Source: JBCCFC01 sp965213595 (GTDB lineage Bacteria > Chloroflexota > Anaerolineae > Caldilineales > Caldilineaceae). Taken from it: a stretch of 64,000 nucleotides of DNA. Position numbers and translations under genes: made by a program. Below are positions 33,877 to 42,884 of this stretch, one piece after another. Below the pieces are notes generated by a model. The model made no database searches. It had not been told where the DNA came from and was given only the letters and a program-made list of their open reading frames with translations. The DNA lies in the NCBI GenBank assembly GCA_965213595.1, contig CBDBZO010000002.1, forward strand, positions 1,116,001 through 1,180,000, read 5' to 3'. How positions within the stretch are numbered: the stretch's first letter is position 1; the number at the start of each line of letters is the position of its first letter.

Positions 33877-35919
33877 CTAACGCACGCGCAATCCTTGTGC
33901 AAGTTGCGCGGCCCGTGAATTGCCGCTGGGCGGCGCAAAGAGCGCCGTTTGGTTGAGCCGCGCCTGCTGCCGCTGCAGGTGGAGCAGCTCGCGGCGATTG
34001 CGGTCGTTGATCGAGTAAAAGCTGTGCATCGTCTCCGCATCGTTGCTCTGCTGCGCCTCGACCATCAGGTAGCGGATGTTGAGGCTTTCCTCCTTGAGCC
34101 GCTGGTGGCGGATGCGCAACAGCACCTTCACCACGTCGCCGCGCATGTCGGCGATGCTGCACTGGGGCAGCCCAATGCCGCGGATGATCAGCTCGGCCAG
34201 CCGCGCGTGCAGGTGCTCCGTCAACATTTCCTGAAACAGCTCGACATCCCACTGCTCGTCGCTGGCGATAAACTGCTTGAGCGCGCGAAAAATCTCTTGG
34301 TTTTCCACATTCTGCCAGTCATTCGTCCCCACCGGATCGACCTCCAGCTCGTGGGCTTGCCCCGCCAGCCAGACGAGCAGGTCCGGCTCCTGCAGCAGTC
34401 GCGCCAGCAGATACTCCTCCTGCGGCGTGATGTGAGCCGGCTGCGGCTCAGCGCTGGCCGCTGTCCGGCGCGGCGGGGGCGCGGCGGGGCGGCTTGGCTG
34501 CCGCGCGTCGCGCTGGGTTGATGGGGATTGCTTGGCGCTCTTCTTGGCCGAGGCTGTCTTGGCCGCGGCCTGCACGCGCCCGTTGATCGTCAGCTCGTCC
34601 ACGTGCACGAGCTGGCTGAGCTGCTGAACGTAGTGCTGCTGCTCGATCTCATCGCCCAGCTCGGCAATCAGCGGCGCGAGATCGGCCACGGCCTGGCCTT
34701 TGCCGTGCGCGCTCGTCAGATCGTACTCGTCGGCGACGACGCGGAAGTAAAAGTCCACCAGCGGCGCGGCTTCGGCGACGAGCGTCTGCCACAGCGATTT
34801 ATCCTGCCGAATCACGTCGTCCGGATCGCGGCCCGGCGGCATGGAGACGATTTGCAGGTTGGCGCTCAGCCGCTCCTCAAAGCTCATGCGGCCGGTGGCC
34901 GTCACGCAGGGTTTGGTGGTGCGGCTGAGCGCCTGGCGCGCCTGGTTGAGGCCGCGCAACGTGGCCTGCTGGCCCGCGGCGTCGGCGTCGAGCGCGAGCA
35001 CGAAGTTGTCCGTGTAGCGCTGGAGCTGCTGGAGCTGCTCGCTGGTGAGCGCCGTGCCCATGCAGGCGACGACGTTGGCAAAGCCGTGCTGGTGCGCCGC
35101 GATCACGTCCATGTAGCCTTCGACGATCACGACTTGATCGGCATCGCGGATGGCCTTGTGCGCCAGGTCAATCCCGTAGACGACGTGTGACTTGTGAAAG
35201 AGCGGCGTTTCGGCGGTGTTTAGATATTTGGGCACGCCATCACCGAGCACGCGGCCACCAAAGCCGATGGCTCGCCCCTGCTTGTCCCGAATCGGGATCA
35301 TCACGCGGTTGCGAAAGGCGTCGTAGTGGCTGTCGCGCTGCTCGTTGTGCTTGAGCAAGCCCGCCTCCACCTGCTGCTCGACGGGATAGCCCTGCTCGTC
35401 GAGGTAGCTGCGCAGGCTCTCCCACGAGTCGAGCGCAAAGCCGAGGCCAAAGCGGTCGATGGCGGCGGAGTCGATGCCGCGGTTGGACAGATAGCCGCGG
35501 GCGGGGGCGGCGGCGGGGTGGTGGCGCAGGATGTGGCCAAAGTAGCCCGCGGCGGCAGCGTTGATCTCGTGCAGCGATTTGCGCTGCTGCTCGGCCTCGC
35601 TGTTGGCCGCGCGCAGCTCGACGCCCGTCTCGCGGGCCAAAACTTGCAGCGCCTCGCGAAAATCTAAATTCTCCTGCTTCATCAAAAAGGAGAAGGCATC
35701 GCCGCCCACGCCGCACTGGCCAAAGCAGCGCCACGTGCCGGACTGCGGGAAGACGACAAAGCTGGGCGTGCGCTCGCTGTGAAAGGGGCAGCAGGCCTTG
35801 TAGGTGCTGCCCGATTTCTTGAGCGGCACATAGCGCGACACCAGCTCGACCAAGTCGAGCCGCTGCTTAATTTCGTCGGTCACGCTACCGAAGGCGTTGG
35901 TTGCCCCGCTGTTGGCCAT
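33877..35919 (-). CDS. dnaG: DNA primase
   Basis: A 680-residue enzyme that makes RNA primers at the replication fork. The N-terminal CHC2-type zinc domain has ACCPFHSERTPSFVVFPQSG and CFGQCGVGGDAF; the primase core follows; the Toprim domain has VVIVEGYMDVIAAHQHGFAN and LALDADAAGQQATLRG. After about residue 445 there is a Lys/Pro/Ala-rich linker, then a C-terminal helicase-binding-like domain with the ending YSINDRNRRELLHLQRQQAR. Length is on the long side for DnaG because of the linker. It is followed by rpoD. Confidence 0.95.
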   Translation of the reverse strand: MANSGATNAFGSVTDEIKQRLDLVELVSRYVPLKKSGSTYKACCPFHSERTPSFVVFPQSGTWRCFGQCGVGGDAFSFLMKQENLDFREALQVLARETGVELRAANSEAEQQRKSLHEINAAAAGYFGHILRHHPAAAPARGYLSNRGIDSAAIDRFGLGFALDSWESLRSYLDEQGYPVEQQVEAGLLKHNEQRDSHYDAFRNRVMIPIRDKQGRAIGFGGRVLGDGVPKYLNTAETPLFHKSHVVYGIDLAHKAIRDADQVVIVEGYMDVIAAHQHGFANVVACMGTALTSEQLQQLQRYTDNFVLALDADAAGQQATLRGLNQARQALSRTTKPCVTATGRMSFEERLSANLQIVSMPPGRDPDDVIRQDKSLWQTLVAEAAPLVDFYFRVVADEYDLTSAHGKGQAVADLAPLIAELGDEIEQQHYVQQLSQLVHVDELTINGRVQAAAKTASAKKSAKQSPSTQRDARQPSRPAAPPPRRTAASAEPQPAHITPQEEYLLARLLQEPDLLVWLAGQAHELEVDPVGTNDWQNVENQEIFRALKQFIASDEQWDVELFQEMLTEHLHARLAELIIRGIGLPQCSIADMRGDVVKVLLRIRHQRLKEESLNIRYLMVEAQQSNDAETMHSFYSINDRNRRELLHLQRQQARLNQTALFAPPSGNSRAAQLAQGLRVR

Positions 35920-36034
35920 GGTGAATTGTTTGTCTTGGAAGCAGGTGGGTGAAGGCGAGCCCGATGCATTGGCTCTGCGCCGTGCCGCGCTGGGAAGGTC
36001 TGTCCGGAAATTATAACGTCTGTTCTAAGCGGTG

Positions 36035-37264
36035 TCAAAGTGGGGATCGGGAGCCCGACATGGCCTGCCGCATTTCGCGCCAAGAGAGGCGCTGGCCGTA
36101 GCGCAACATGCCCACCCGCAGCAGCCGCCCCACAACCCAGAGCATCAACGCGGCGGTGGCGGCCAGCAGCAGCCAGCTGGTGGCATACTGCCAAGGCGGG
36201 ATTTCGGTGAGCTGCATACGCGTCAACATCACAATGGGCGAGGTGAAGGGGAAGAGGCTCATGCCCACCACCAGCGGGCTGTCCGGGTTCTCGAAAATCA
36301 GCCACGACAGGTAGAGCGGCAGCACCACCAAAATGGAGATGGGGCCCGCGGCCTGCCGCCCCTCGCTCACGTCGGTGACGCTGATACCGACGGCGGCGAA
36401 GAGCGCGCCGACAATGAGGTAGAGCGGCACAAACCACGCCAGCGCCACGCCGACCGTCGCCGGCTCCAGCGTTAGCTCGAAGGGCAAATCAAAGCGGCTG
36501 CGCACCACGACCAGCGCGACGAGCAGCAGCGCCACCCACACGCTGATTTGCGTGAGCCCCACGCCGATCAGCCCTATAATTTTGCCGCCCATCAGCTGCG
36601 TCGGCGTGATGGAGGTGATCAGGATTTCCATGGTGCGGTTCTCCTTTTCGTCCACCACGGCCTGGATTAAATAGCCCGCCGTCGTCATGATGGAGACGAG
36701 AAAAAAGAGGCCCATCAAAAAGGGCGCGAGAAAGGCAAGCGGGCTGCGCGCATCTTCGGGATCGCCGAGCGATTCAAAGCGCACCTCCGGCCAGCGGCCA
36801 AGCGCCGCTGCCTCGGCGGGCGGCGCGCCGGCGGGCAGGTTGGCGGCAATCAGGCCAGCGCGCAGATAGTCGCGCAGGGCGTCCTCGACATCGTCTTCGG
36901 CAAAGGAGCCGCCCAGCGCGCCCGCGTGCGTCAGCGCCAGATTGCCCGTCTCCAAATAATCATCCGCCGCCACGGCGTAGCCCGCAATTTCGCCTGCGTC
37001 GAGCGCCGTGCGGGCCGCGGCTTCATCCTCGAAGAGGCGCACGGGCACGTCGCCGGCGGGTGCGCTGGAGGCAACGTCCGCTGGCGCGACGAGGCCGAGC
37101 GGTTGGGCGTCGAGCGGGTCGCGGTCGCTGCGCGAGGCAAAGAAGAAGCTGCCCGCCAAGATAACGGCCAGGATCAGCGGCATGCCCAGCACGGCAAACA
37201 AAAAGCCGCGCCGCAGCACGTGCCGCCGGTATTCGTGGCTGATAACGAGCCAGAGTTTTTTCAT
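36035..37264 (-). CDS. ABC-2 type exporter permease (NatB-like)
   Basis: A 409-residue membrane protein with one N-terminal helix (GFLFAVLGMPLILAVILAGS), a large extracytoplasmic loop (about residues 45-175) and five or six C-terminal helices. DEKENRTMEILITSITPTQL is the family marker of Na-efflux/ABC-2 permeases. It starts in a four-base overlap with the ATPase gene upstream, so the two form a coupled exporter operon. The substrate is unknown. Confidence 0.88.
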   Translation of the reverse strand: MKKLWLVISHEYRRHVLRRGFLFAVLGMPLILAVILAGSFFFASRSDRDPLDAQPLGLVAPADVASSAPAGDVPVRLFEDEAAARTALDAGEIAGYAVAADDYLETGNLALTHAGALGGSFAEDDVEDALRDYLRAGLIAANLPAGAPPAEAAALGRWPEVRFESLGDPEDARSPLAFLAPFLMGLFFLVSIMTTAGYLIQAVVDEKENRTMEILITSITPTQLMGGKIIGLIGVGLTQISVWVALLLVALVVVRSRFDLPFELTLEPATVGVALAWFVPLYLIVGALFAAVGISVTDVSEGRQAAGPISILVVLPLYLSWLIFENPDSPLVVGMSLFPFTSPIVMLTRMQLTEIPPWQYATSWLLLAATAALMLWVVGRLLRVGMLRYGQRLSWREMRQAMSGSRSPL

Positions 37265-38271
37265 GCCGCCACCAACTCCCCCGCATTTGCCTCGACCTCG
37301 GCCACGCTGCGGCCCACCGTCTGGATAAAAATTTCGTGCAGGCTGGGCAGCGCCACCGAAAAGTGCTCGACGGTGATCGCCGGGTCTTGCACCATGGCGT
37401 GCAGCAGCGCCTGCGGGCTGTCCTCATCGGCCAGGGTAAGCCGCCACGCGTTGCGCGCTCCCGGGTGCATGTCCCGTTGGGCGTGCTGCACCGGCGGCAG
37501 CGTGTCGATGGGTCCCGTGCCGCGCACCTCCACCGTGTTGCCCGCAAAGCGGCGGCGCACGGCCTCGACTTCGCCATCCAGCACCACGCGCCCGTCGTGC
37601 AGCAGCGCTATCCTATCGCACATGGCCTCGACCTGGTGCATCTGGTGAGTGGACATGACGATGGTTTTGCCCCCATCGCGCAGGTCGAGCAGAATCTGGC
37701 GGATCAGCTCGGTGTTGACGGGGTCCAACCCGGAAAAGGGTTCATCCACGATGATGAGATCGGGATCGTGCAGGACGGTGACGATAAACTGGGCCTTCTG
37801 GTGCATGCCGCGGCTCATCTCGCTGAGCTTTTTGTCGCGGTGTTCCCAGAGATCGAGCTGCTTTAGGTATCCTTCCGCGCGCTCGTCCGCCTCCGCGCGC
37901 GAGACGCCCTTGAGCGAGGCGAGGTAGCGGATCACGCGGATCAGCTTCTGGTCAGCGTAGAGGCCGCGCTCTTCGGGCAGGTAGCCGATGCGATTCTTCT
38001 TGGCCTGCGTCATCGGCCCGCCAAAGACGGAAATTTCGCCGCTGTCCGGGCGCAGAATGTCGAGCATCATGCGAATCGTCGTCGTTTTGCCCGCGCCGTT
38101 GGGGCCGAGCAGGCCAAAAATTTCGCCCGCCGCCAGCTTTAGGCTCACACCATCCACCGCCTGGTGCTCGCCAAAGCGCTTGTAGACATCGTCGATCACG
38201 ACTTGCCCATCGCGCTGTGCCTCGCGTGCTGGGCCGCTGCCGTTGGTGCGTTCGTCTGGATGATTTGCCAT
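37261..38271 (-). CDS. ABC exporter ATPase (NatA-like)
   Basis: A 336-residue ATP-binding subunit from ATG 38271. Walker A is GLLGPNGAGKTTTIRM, the signature is LSEMSRGMHQKAQ (a variant of LSGGQ), Walker B is PDLIIVDEPFSGLDP, and the switch His is in IVMSTHQMHQVEAMCD. The C-terminal DUF4162-like segment is present (GEVEAVRRRFAGNTVEVRGT). The non-canonical signature SRGMHQKAQ is usual in this exporter family. It overlaps the permease start by four bases. Confidence 0.92.
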   Translation of the reverse strand: MANHPDERTNGSGPAREAQRDGQVVIDDVYKRFGEHQAVDGVSLKLAAGEIFGLLGPNGAGKTTTIRMMLDILRPDSGEISVFGGPMTQAKKNRIGYLPEERGLYADQKLIRVIRYLASLKGVSRAEADERAEGYLKQLDLWEHRDKKLSEMSRGMHQKAQFIVTVLHDPDLIIVDEPFSGLDPVNTELIRQILLDLRDGGKTIVMSTHQMHQVEAMCDRIALLHDGRVVLDGEVEAVRRRFAGNTVEVRGTGPIDTLPPVQHAQRDMHPGARNAWRLTLADEDSPQALLHAMVQDPAITVEHFSVALPSLHEIFIQTVGRSVAEVEANAGELVAA

Positions 38272-38399
38272 AATGCCCCCGCCAAAAGGTAAATGAGTTC
38301 TCGAACAGCTATACGCAAGCGAGCGTTTCGGGTTGCATGATTCTACAGCATCTTTCGCTGCATCTTCAAGAAAAGCCAATGATCGTTTTTCGACTTTTC

Positions 38400-40193
38400 T
38401 TATTCGTCCGAGAGCGCCTCGTGCACGCGCTGGACGAGCGCGCGCTGGTGCTGCAAATCCGCGGCGCCATCGGTGCGCACTTCGATGATGCGGGCGCCGT
38501 CGCTGCCGAGGCTGGCGGCGAGCGCTTGCTCAAACGACGGGCGGTCGTCGGCGCGCAGGTGGTCGATCGCAAAGAGGCGGGCGGCGTGGGCAAAGTCGAG
38601 GCCGTGGGGCGTGCGGAAGAGCTCGGTGAAGGGCGGCTCAAAATCGGCGATGGGCAGACGGCGGAAGATGCTGCCGCCGTCGTTGTTGAGCAGCACAATG
38701 GTGACGTTGCGCAAAGCGTGCTGACCAACGGCGAGCAGACCCGTTAAATCGTGGAAGAAGGCCACGTCGCCGCTGATGAACAGGGTGGGCGCGCCCCGAT
38801 CCGCCGCAGCCACGCCCAGCGCGGTGGAGGTGGTGCCGTCGATGCCGGAAGCGCCGCGGTTGCCAAAAACGTGAATTGCTCGCGGCGAGGGAAAGGCGAG
38901 CTGGTCGAGGTGGCGCACGGGCAGGCTGTTGCCGATCATGAGGTTGGCGCCGTCCGGCAGCGAGCGGGCCGCCGCGGCCACGGCTGCCCCGTCGAACCAG
39001 TGGTCGGCGAGATAGTCCGCCGTCACATCACGGGTGGTTGATTCTGCCCGCAGCACGGCCTCGGCCCAGGCGCTGGGGCGGCGCGGCGGGAGGCGCTCGG
39101 CCAGCTGCTGGCAGACGACGGCTTCGTCAGCCCGCAGAAAATGGTTGACCAAGTGGCTGTCGTCGGCCCAGACGCCGCTGCTGCGGATGTGGAGGTGGTG
39201 GCGCGGGGCCGTGTCGCGCAGGTATTCGCCCAGCCATTTGGAGGTGGGAACGGCGCCAAAGCGGAGGATAAGATCGGGGGCTTCCCAGTCAGGCGGGTGG
39301 CGCAGGAAGGTTTCGTAGCCGCCGCTGAGGAGCGACGCTTCGTCCGTAGTGGGAGGGCGCGTCCTCCCACTACGGACGTGCGGGCCAAAGCGCACGCCCG
39401 ACAGTGCATCCACCAGCAGCGGGTAGCCACTGACCCGCGCCAGCTTGGTAACGGCCTGGGCAAAGTCGCCCGTCGGGCAACTCGGCCCGCAGACGATCAG
39501 CCCTCTTTCGTGCGTCGCAATCAGCTCGGTGAGCACGTCGAGCTGATCGTCCGTTGGCTGTTGAATGCCCCGCGAGAACGTTACCGCCGGTGCGGCGTCG
39601 ACCACGCGGCGGGCAAGGTCGCCCAGCGCCGCCGGCGATTCCGGCTCCAGCGGCTTGCGAAAGGGAAAATTGAGGTGCACCGGCCCGCGTTCGGCGCTCG
39701 GCCCCGCGCCGTTGGCCGTGGCGTAGGCGCGGGCAGCCAGCGTGGCGATTTCTCGGCGCGCCACGGCGGGCGCATCGGCGGTCGGCAGCGCGACATCGAC
39801 GGCCCAGAGCACGTGGTCGCCGTACAGTTTCACCTGATCGACGGTCTGGTTGGCGCCGCTGTGGCGCAGTTCGGGCGGGCGATCGGCGGTGAGCAGCAGC
39901 AGCGGCACGCCGGCCTGGCGCGCTTCGACGGCGGCGGCGTGGAATTCTGCGGTTGCCGTGCCGGAGGTGCAGACGAGGGCGACGGGGCGCTCCGTCGCGA
40001 GCGCGTGGCCGAGGGCGAAGAAGCTGGCGGCGCGCTCGTCGAGGTGGAGGAAAAGTTCGATCTTGGGATGCTGGGAAAAGGCGAGCGCCAGCGGGGTGGA
40101 GCGCGAGCCGGGCGCAATGCAGACGGCGCGCAGGCCGCTGTGGGCGAGCGCGTGGACAAAGCGGCGGGCGAAGTCGAGGTTGGGGTTGAGCAT
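38400..40193 (-). CDS. menD: SEPHCHC synthase (menaquinone synthesis)
   Basis: A 597-residue thiamine-diphosphate enzyme that joins 2-oxoglutarate to isochorismate. Markers: CIAPGSRSTPLALAFSQHP and LHLDERAASFFALGHALATE at the N-terminus, CTSGTATAEFHAAAVEA, ADRPPELRHSGANQTVDQ, and the C-terminal ThDP motif GDVAFFHDLTGLLA with NNDGGSIFRRLP. Compared with known MenD the segment after VRFGPHV has an extra run (RSGRTRPPTTDEA), encoded by a 38-base palindrome that keeps the frame. It lies 84 bases after menF, in the TetR-menF-menD operon; that gap holds two short gcttcg palindromes. Confidence 0.95.
   Translation of the reverse strand: MLNPNLDFARRFVHALAHSGLRAVCIAPGSRSTPLALAFSQHPKIELFLHLDERAASFFALGHALATERPVALVCTSGTATAEFHAAAVEARQAGVPLLLLTADRPPELRHSGANQTVDQVKLYGDHVLWAVDVALPTADAPAVARREIATLAARAYATANGAGPSAERGPVHLNFPFRKPLEPESPAALGDLARRVVDAAPAVTFSRGIQQPTDDQLDVLTELIATHERGLIVCGPSCPTGDFAQAVTKLARVSGYPLLVDALSGVRFGPHVRSGRTRPPTTDEASLLSGGYETFLRHPPDWEAPDLILRFGAVPTSKWLGEYLRDTAPRHHLHIRSSGVWADDSHLVNHFLRADEAVVCQQLAERLPPRRPSAWAEAVLRAESTTRDVTADYLADHWFDGAAVAAAARSLPDGANLMIGNSLPVRHLDQLAFPSPRAIHVFGNRGASGIDGTTSTALGVAAADRGAPTLFISGDVAFFHDLTGLLAVGQHALRNVTIVLLNNDGGSIFRRLPIADFEPPFTELFRTPHGLDFAHAARLFAIDHLRADDRPSFEQALAASLGSDGARIIEVRTDGAADLQHQRALVQRVHEALSDE
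39341..39378. repeat. Palindrome inserted in frame within menD
   Basis: Sixteen-base arms cgtccgtagtgggagg and cctcccactacggacg surround gcgcgt. It encodes about 13 residues absent from typical MenD. Confidence 0.92.
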
Positions 40194-40277
40194 TATGTAG
40201 AACGAAGCGCTGCTTCGTTCCTCTTTGGGATACCAAACAGGTTGGGCGTGTCGAGAGGCGCGAAGCGGCGCTTCGCG

Positions 40278-41897
40278 CTACACGCCAAGCGCATCTTGCA
40301 CTGGCCGGAATTTCCAGCCCGTCTCCGCCCACTCCTTCTCCGCCTCCGAACCTTCAACCACGCCGCAGCCCGCGTAGAGCCAGACGCGCCGGCGCTGGGC
40401 CACGGCGGAGCGGATGGCCACGCCAAACGCGCCGTCCAGCGAGGCGTCGATCCAGCCGATGGGGGCGGCGTACCAGCCGCGCGGCACGGGCTCGTGCTGG
40501 CGGATAAAGGCCAGCGCCCGCTCGCGGGGCGAGCCGCCCAGGGCGGGCGTCGGGTGCAGCTGCTCGACCAGCGGCAGCACGCCGCGCTCGGCCACCTCCC
40601 CGCGCAGCGTGCCGCGCACGGGCGTGTGCAGGTGCTGAATGTTGCTCAGTTGATAGATGGCGGGCTGGGCGGGAATCGTGAGCTCCTCCGCCAGCGGCTC
40701 CAGACGGCGGCGCATGGCGTCGACAACCAGGGCGTGTTCGCGACGATCCTTCTCGGAATGAAGCAGGGCCTCCGCCAGCGCGGCGTCTTCGTCCGGCGTT
40801 TGGCCGCGCGGGGCGGAGCCAGCCAAGCTCATGGAGGCAAAGTCGCGGCCGTGCGTTTGGATCAGCAGCTCGGGCGTGGCGCCAAAGAAGGCGAAGCCGG
40901 GGCGCGGCTCGAAGAGGAAGGTGTAGCAGTCGGGATAGCGCGCTTGGAGAAAGGCCAGCGCACCGTCGATGTCGACTTCGCCCGCGGCGCGCGCCTCGCA
41001 GACGCGGGCCAGCACGACTTTATCGAGCGTGCCCGCTTGGAATTCGGCGAGCGCGGCGTCGATCATCTGCGCCCAGTCGTCGAAGGTGAGCGGGTAGGTG
41101 AGGTGGTACTCGGCGGTACGGGCACGACAAGGCGTGCCCGTACCGCCGAGCGAATCTCGAAATTTGCGCAGCGCAGCCTGGAGTGCGGGCAGCGTCTCTT
41201 CTACCGTTTCGTCTTCGGGCAGCAGCGCGTTGATCGTGAGCCACGCCTGCTCGTCGTGGCAGGTGTACTGGTAGTGGGGCAGCACGAAGTGGGCGGGGTT
41301 AAAGCCAAACCAGGTCTGATCCGGCACAAAATCCTCGCGGAAGGCAAAGCCGCCAAAGAGCTTGGGCGCCGCCAGCGGCTCCTCCAGCAGATCGACAGAG
41401 AGGCCACCGATGAGCGTCTTCTCTTGGGCCACGACGGCGTGTGAAAAGAGGTCGCGCGCCTGTCGCTCGATGGCTTGAAAGCGCGTCTCGCCCCAGCCCA
41501 TCAGATCGGCGGCCACGCCGATGCCCGCCAGGGTGATGCCCCCTTTTGCGCTGCCAGCGCGCCCGTCGCGCCAGTAGGTGCGCTCGCGGCCCTGCCCCGC
41601 GCGCAGAAAATCCGCGGCGTCCACGTCGCCCGCCGGTTCGCTGTAACTGACGAGGTGGCCGTGCGAAGCAGGGTGGTATTCGGTAAGAGACCCCTCTCCA
41701 GCCTCCGCTACGCTGTCTGGTGGCAGGTCACTGGGGGGTGAGGGCGCACGTGCGCCCTCACCCCCGGCCCCTCTCCCAGGATGGGAGAGGGGAGATTCTG
41801 GCCCCCTTCTCCCATCCTGGGAGAAGGGTTGGGGATGAGGGCCGAACGTGTTCTCGCGCCAATCCACTGTATCGGAGATAGAATAGGGGTTCTTCAC
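40278..41897 (-). CDS. menF: Isochorismate synthase
   Basis: A 539-residue chorismate-binding enzyme making isochorismate for menaquinone. GTG 41897 overlaps the TetR stop (GTGA), which supports this start. The C-terminal catalytic domain is complete (TLDKVVLARVCEA, FLFEPRPGFAFFGATPELLI, SLAGSAPRGQTPDED, LHSEKDRREHALVVDAMRR, LHPTPALGGSPRERAL, AAPIGWIDASLDGAFGVAIR, YAGCGVVEGSEAEKEW). Two stretches look foreign: residues about 19-60 (HPQPFSQDGRRGPESPLSHP and beyond) come from a dispersed repeat, and LGGTGTPCRAR before EYHLTYP comes from a 42-base palindrome. Both keep the frame. Confidence 0.93.
   Translation of the reverse strand: MKNPYSISDTVDWRENTFGPHPQPFSQDGRRGPESPLSHPGRGAGGEGARAPSPPSDLPPDSVAEAGEGSLTEYHPASHGHLVSYSEPAGDVDAADFLRAGQGRERTYWRDGRAGSAKGGITLAGIGVAADLMGWGETRFQAIERQARDLFSHAVVAQEKTLIGGLSVDLLEEPLAAPKLFGGFAFREDFVPDQTWFGFNPAHFVLPHYQYTCHDEQAWLTINALLPEDETVEETLPALQAALRKFRDSLGGTGTPCRARTAEYHLTYPLTFDDWAQMIDAALAEFQAGTLDKVVLARVCEARAAGEVDIDGALAFLQARYPDCYTFLFEPRPGFAFFGATPELLIQTHGRDFASMSLAGSAPRGQTPDEDAALAEALLHSEKDRREHALVVDAMRRRLEPLAEELTIPAQPAIYQLSNIQHLHTPVRGTLRGEVAERGVLPLVEQLHPTPALGGSPRERALAFIRQHEPVPRGWYAAPIGWIDASLDGAFGVAIRSAVAQRRRVWLYAGCGVVEGSEAEKEWAETGWKFRPVQDALGV
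41109..41150. repeat. Palindrome inserted in frame within menF
   Basis: Eighteen-base arms ctcggcggtacgggcacg and cgtgcccgtaccgccgag flank acaagg. The encoded residues fall just before the start of the catalytic domain. Confidence 0.92.
41737..41850. repeat. Dispersed repeat inside the 5' part of menF
   Basis: It begins with a 26-base perfect palindrome (41737-41762, halves ggtgagggcgcac and gtgcgccctcacc) and continues with cccccggcccctctcccag, gatgggagagg and ccttctcccatcctgggaga. The same strings are intergenic at 12650, 30325, 42680 and 49660. Here they are read as part of MenF. Confidence 0.85.
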
Positions 41898-42523
41898 GCC
41901 GCCACCTCCGCTTCCCCTTTGCGCACGTAGCCGACGCTTTGCAGCAGCATCGGCACCAGCGTCTCGACAATGCGCTCCGGCGCGGGGTCGCCCGTGTAGA
42001 CCCAGCGGATGACGACGTTGTAAATCGCCCCCATCCAGGCGTGGGCAACGACCTCGGTGTCCAGCGGCGCGATGTCGCCGACGGCGACGGCTTCGTCCAG
42101 GTAGCCCGCGATCAGGGTGGCAAAGCGCTCGTTGATGTCGAGCCGCTTTTGCTCAAAGGTGTTGCCGAGGCCGGAGGCCTGCACCAGCAGGATTTTGGCC
42201 TGTCGACGATAGCGGCCAAAGGTGGCGAGGCAGGCTTCGACGGCGGCCTGCACTTTGGCCATGCCCGCTTCCTCTTCGGCGATGGCTTCGGTGATGCGCC
42301 GTTCGAGCAGATCGGCAAAGCGATCGACCAGGGCGAGGAAGAGCTGCTCTTTGTTGGGAAAGTGAAAGTAGATCGACCCCTTGGAGGTGGCCGATTCATC
42401 GACGATCTCATCCATGCGCGCGTCGTGGTAGCCCTTGCGCGAGAAGACATCCAGCGCCGCATCCAAGATGCGCTGCATTGTGCCTTCGGGGTTGCGGCTG
42501 CGCGGCTGCTGAGGTAGTGACAT
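41894..42523 (-). CDS. TetR-family transcriptional regulator
   Basis: A 209-residue repressor-like protein. The N-terminal helix-turn-helix is clear (RILDAALDVFSRKGYHDARM, then ESATSKGSIYFHFPNKEQLF). The C-terminal ligand domain resembles TetR_C_33/YcdC types only loosely. Its stop overlaps the menF start by the GTGA arrangement, so it leads the menF-menD operon, which suggests it regulates menaquinone synthesis or responds to a lipid or quinone signal. No operator could be identified. Confidence 0.9.
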   Translation of the reverse strand: MSLPQQPRSRNPEGTMQRILDAALDVFSRKGYHDARMDEIVDESATSKGSIYFHFPNKEQLFLALVDRFADLLERRITEAIAEEEAGMAKVQAAVEACLATFGRYRRQAKILLVQASGLGNTFEQKRLDINERFATLIAGYLDEAVAVGDIAPLDTEVVAHAWMGAIYNVVIRWVYTGDPAPERIVETLVPMLLQSVGYVRKGEAEVAA

Positions 42524-42616
42524 GTTGTTTGTTCTGAATTAACCGACCGGCGAGTCTACAGTGGAGTATAGGGCAAGCGCCCGCATTTCTCGGCATGGGG
42601 TTTTACAATTGATTAG

Positions 42617-42775
42617 GTTCCGTTGACATTTTGCTAAACGAGCTTGGTGGGGAGGTCGAGCGCGCCCCCATTCCCAGCCCTTCCCCCACGCGTGGGGGAA
42701 GGGAGCCTCTTCCTCTCCTCTCCCAGAATGAGAGAGGGGCCGGGGGTGAGGGCCAATTCTTAAATGTCAACGCAC
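42617..42775. repeat. Dispersed MITE-like repeat, copy B
   Basis: Opposite orientation to copy A at 12622-12781. It starts with gttccgttgac (42617-42627) followed by ttttgctaaacgagcttg and gggaggtcgagcgcgcc, contains cttcccccacgcgtgggggaag, and ends with atgtcaacg. It lies in the divergent promoter region between the TetR and MFS genes. Confidence 0.8.
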
Positions 42776-42884
42776 CCCTAAGCATTGTTGCGGATTACAC
42801 TTCGCGCAAATTGTGATACACTACACAATCACTATACTTCTTACTCACTTCTATTCACTGACAAGCGACTTTCCGGAGCTTTCA

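Noticed and set aside
39141..41444. A 767-codon open frame on the plus strand opposite menD and menF
   Set aside because: It is the antisense shadow of two well-identified enzymes in high-GC DNA. Its translation is Arg/Gly/Gln-rich without any family pattern.
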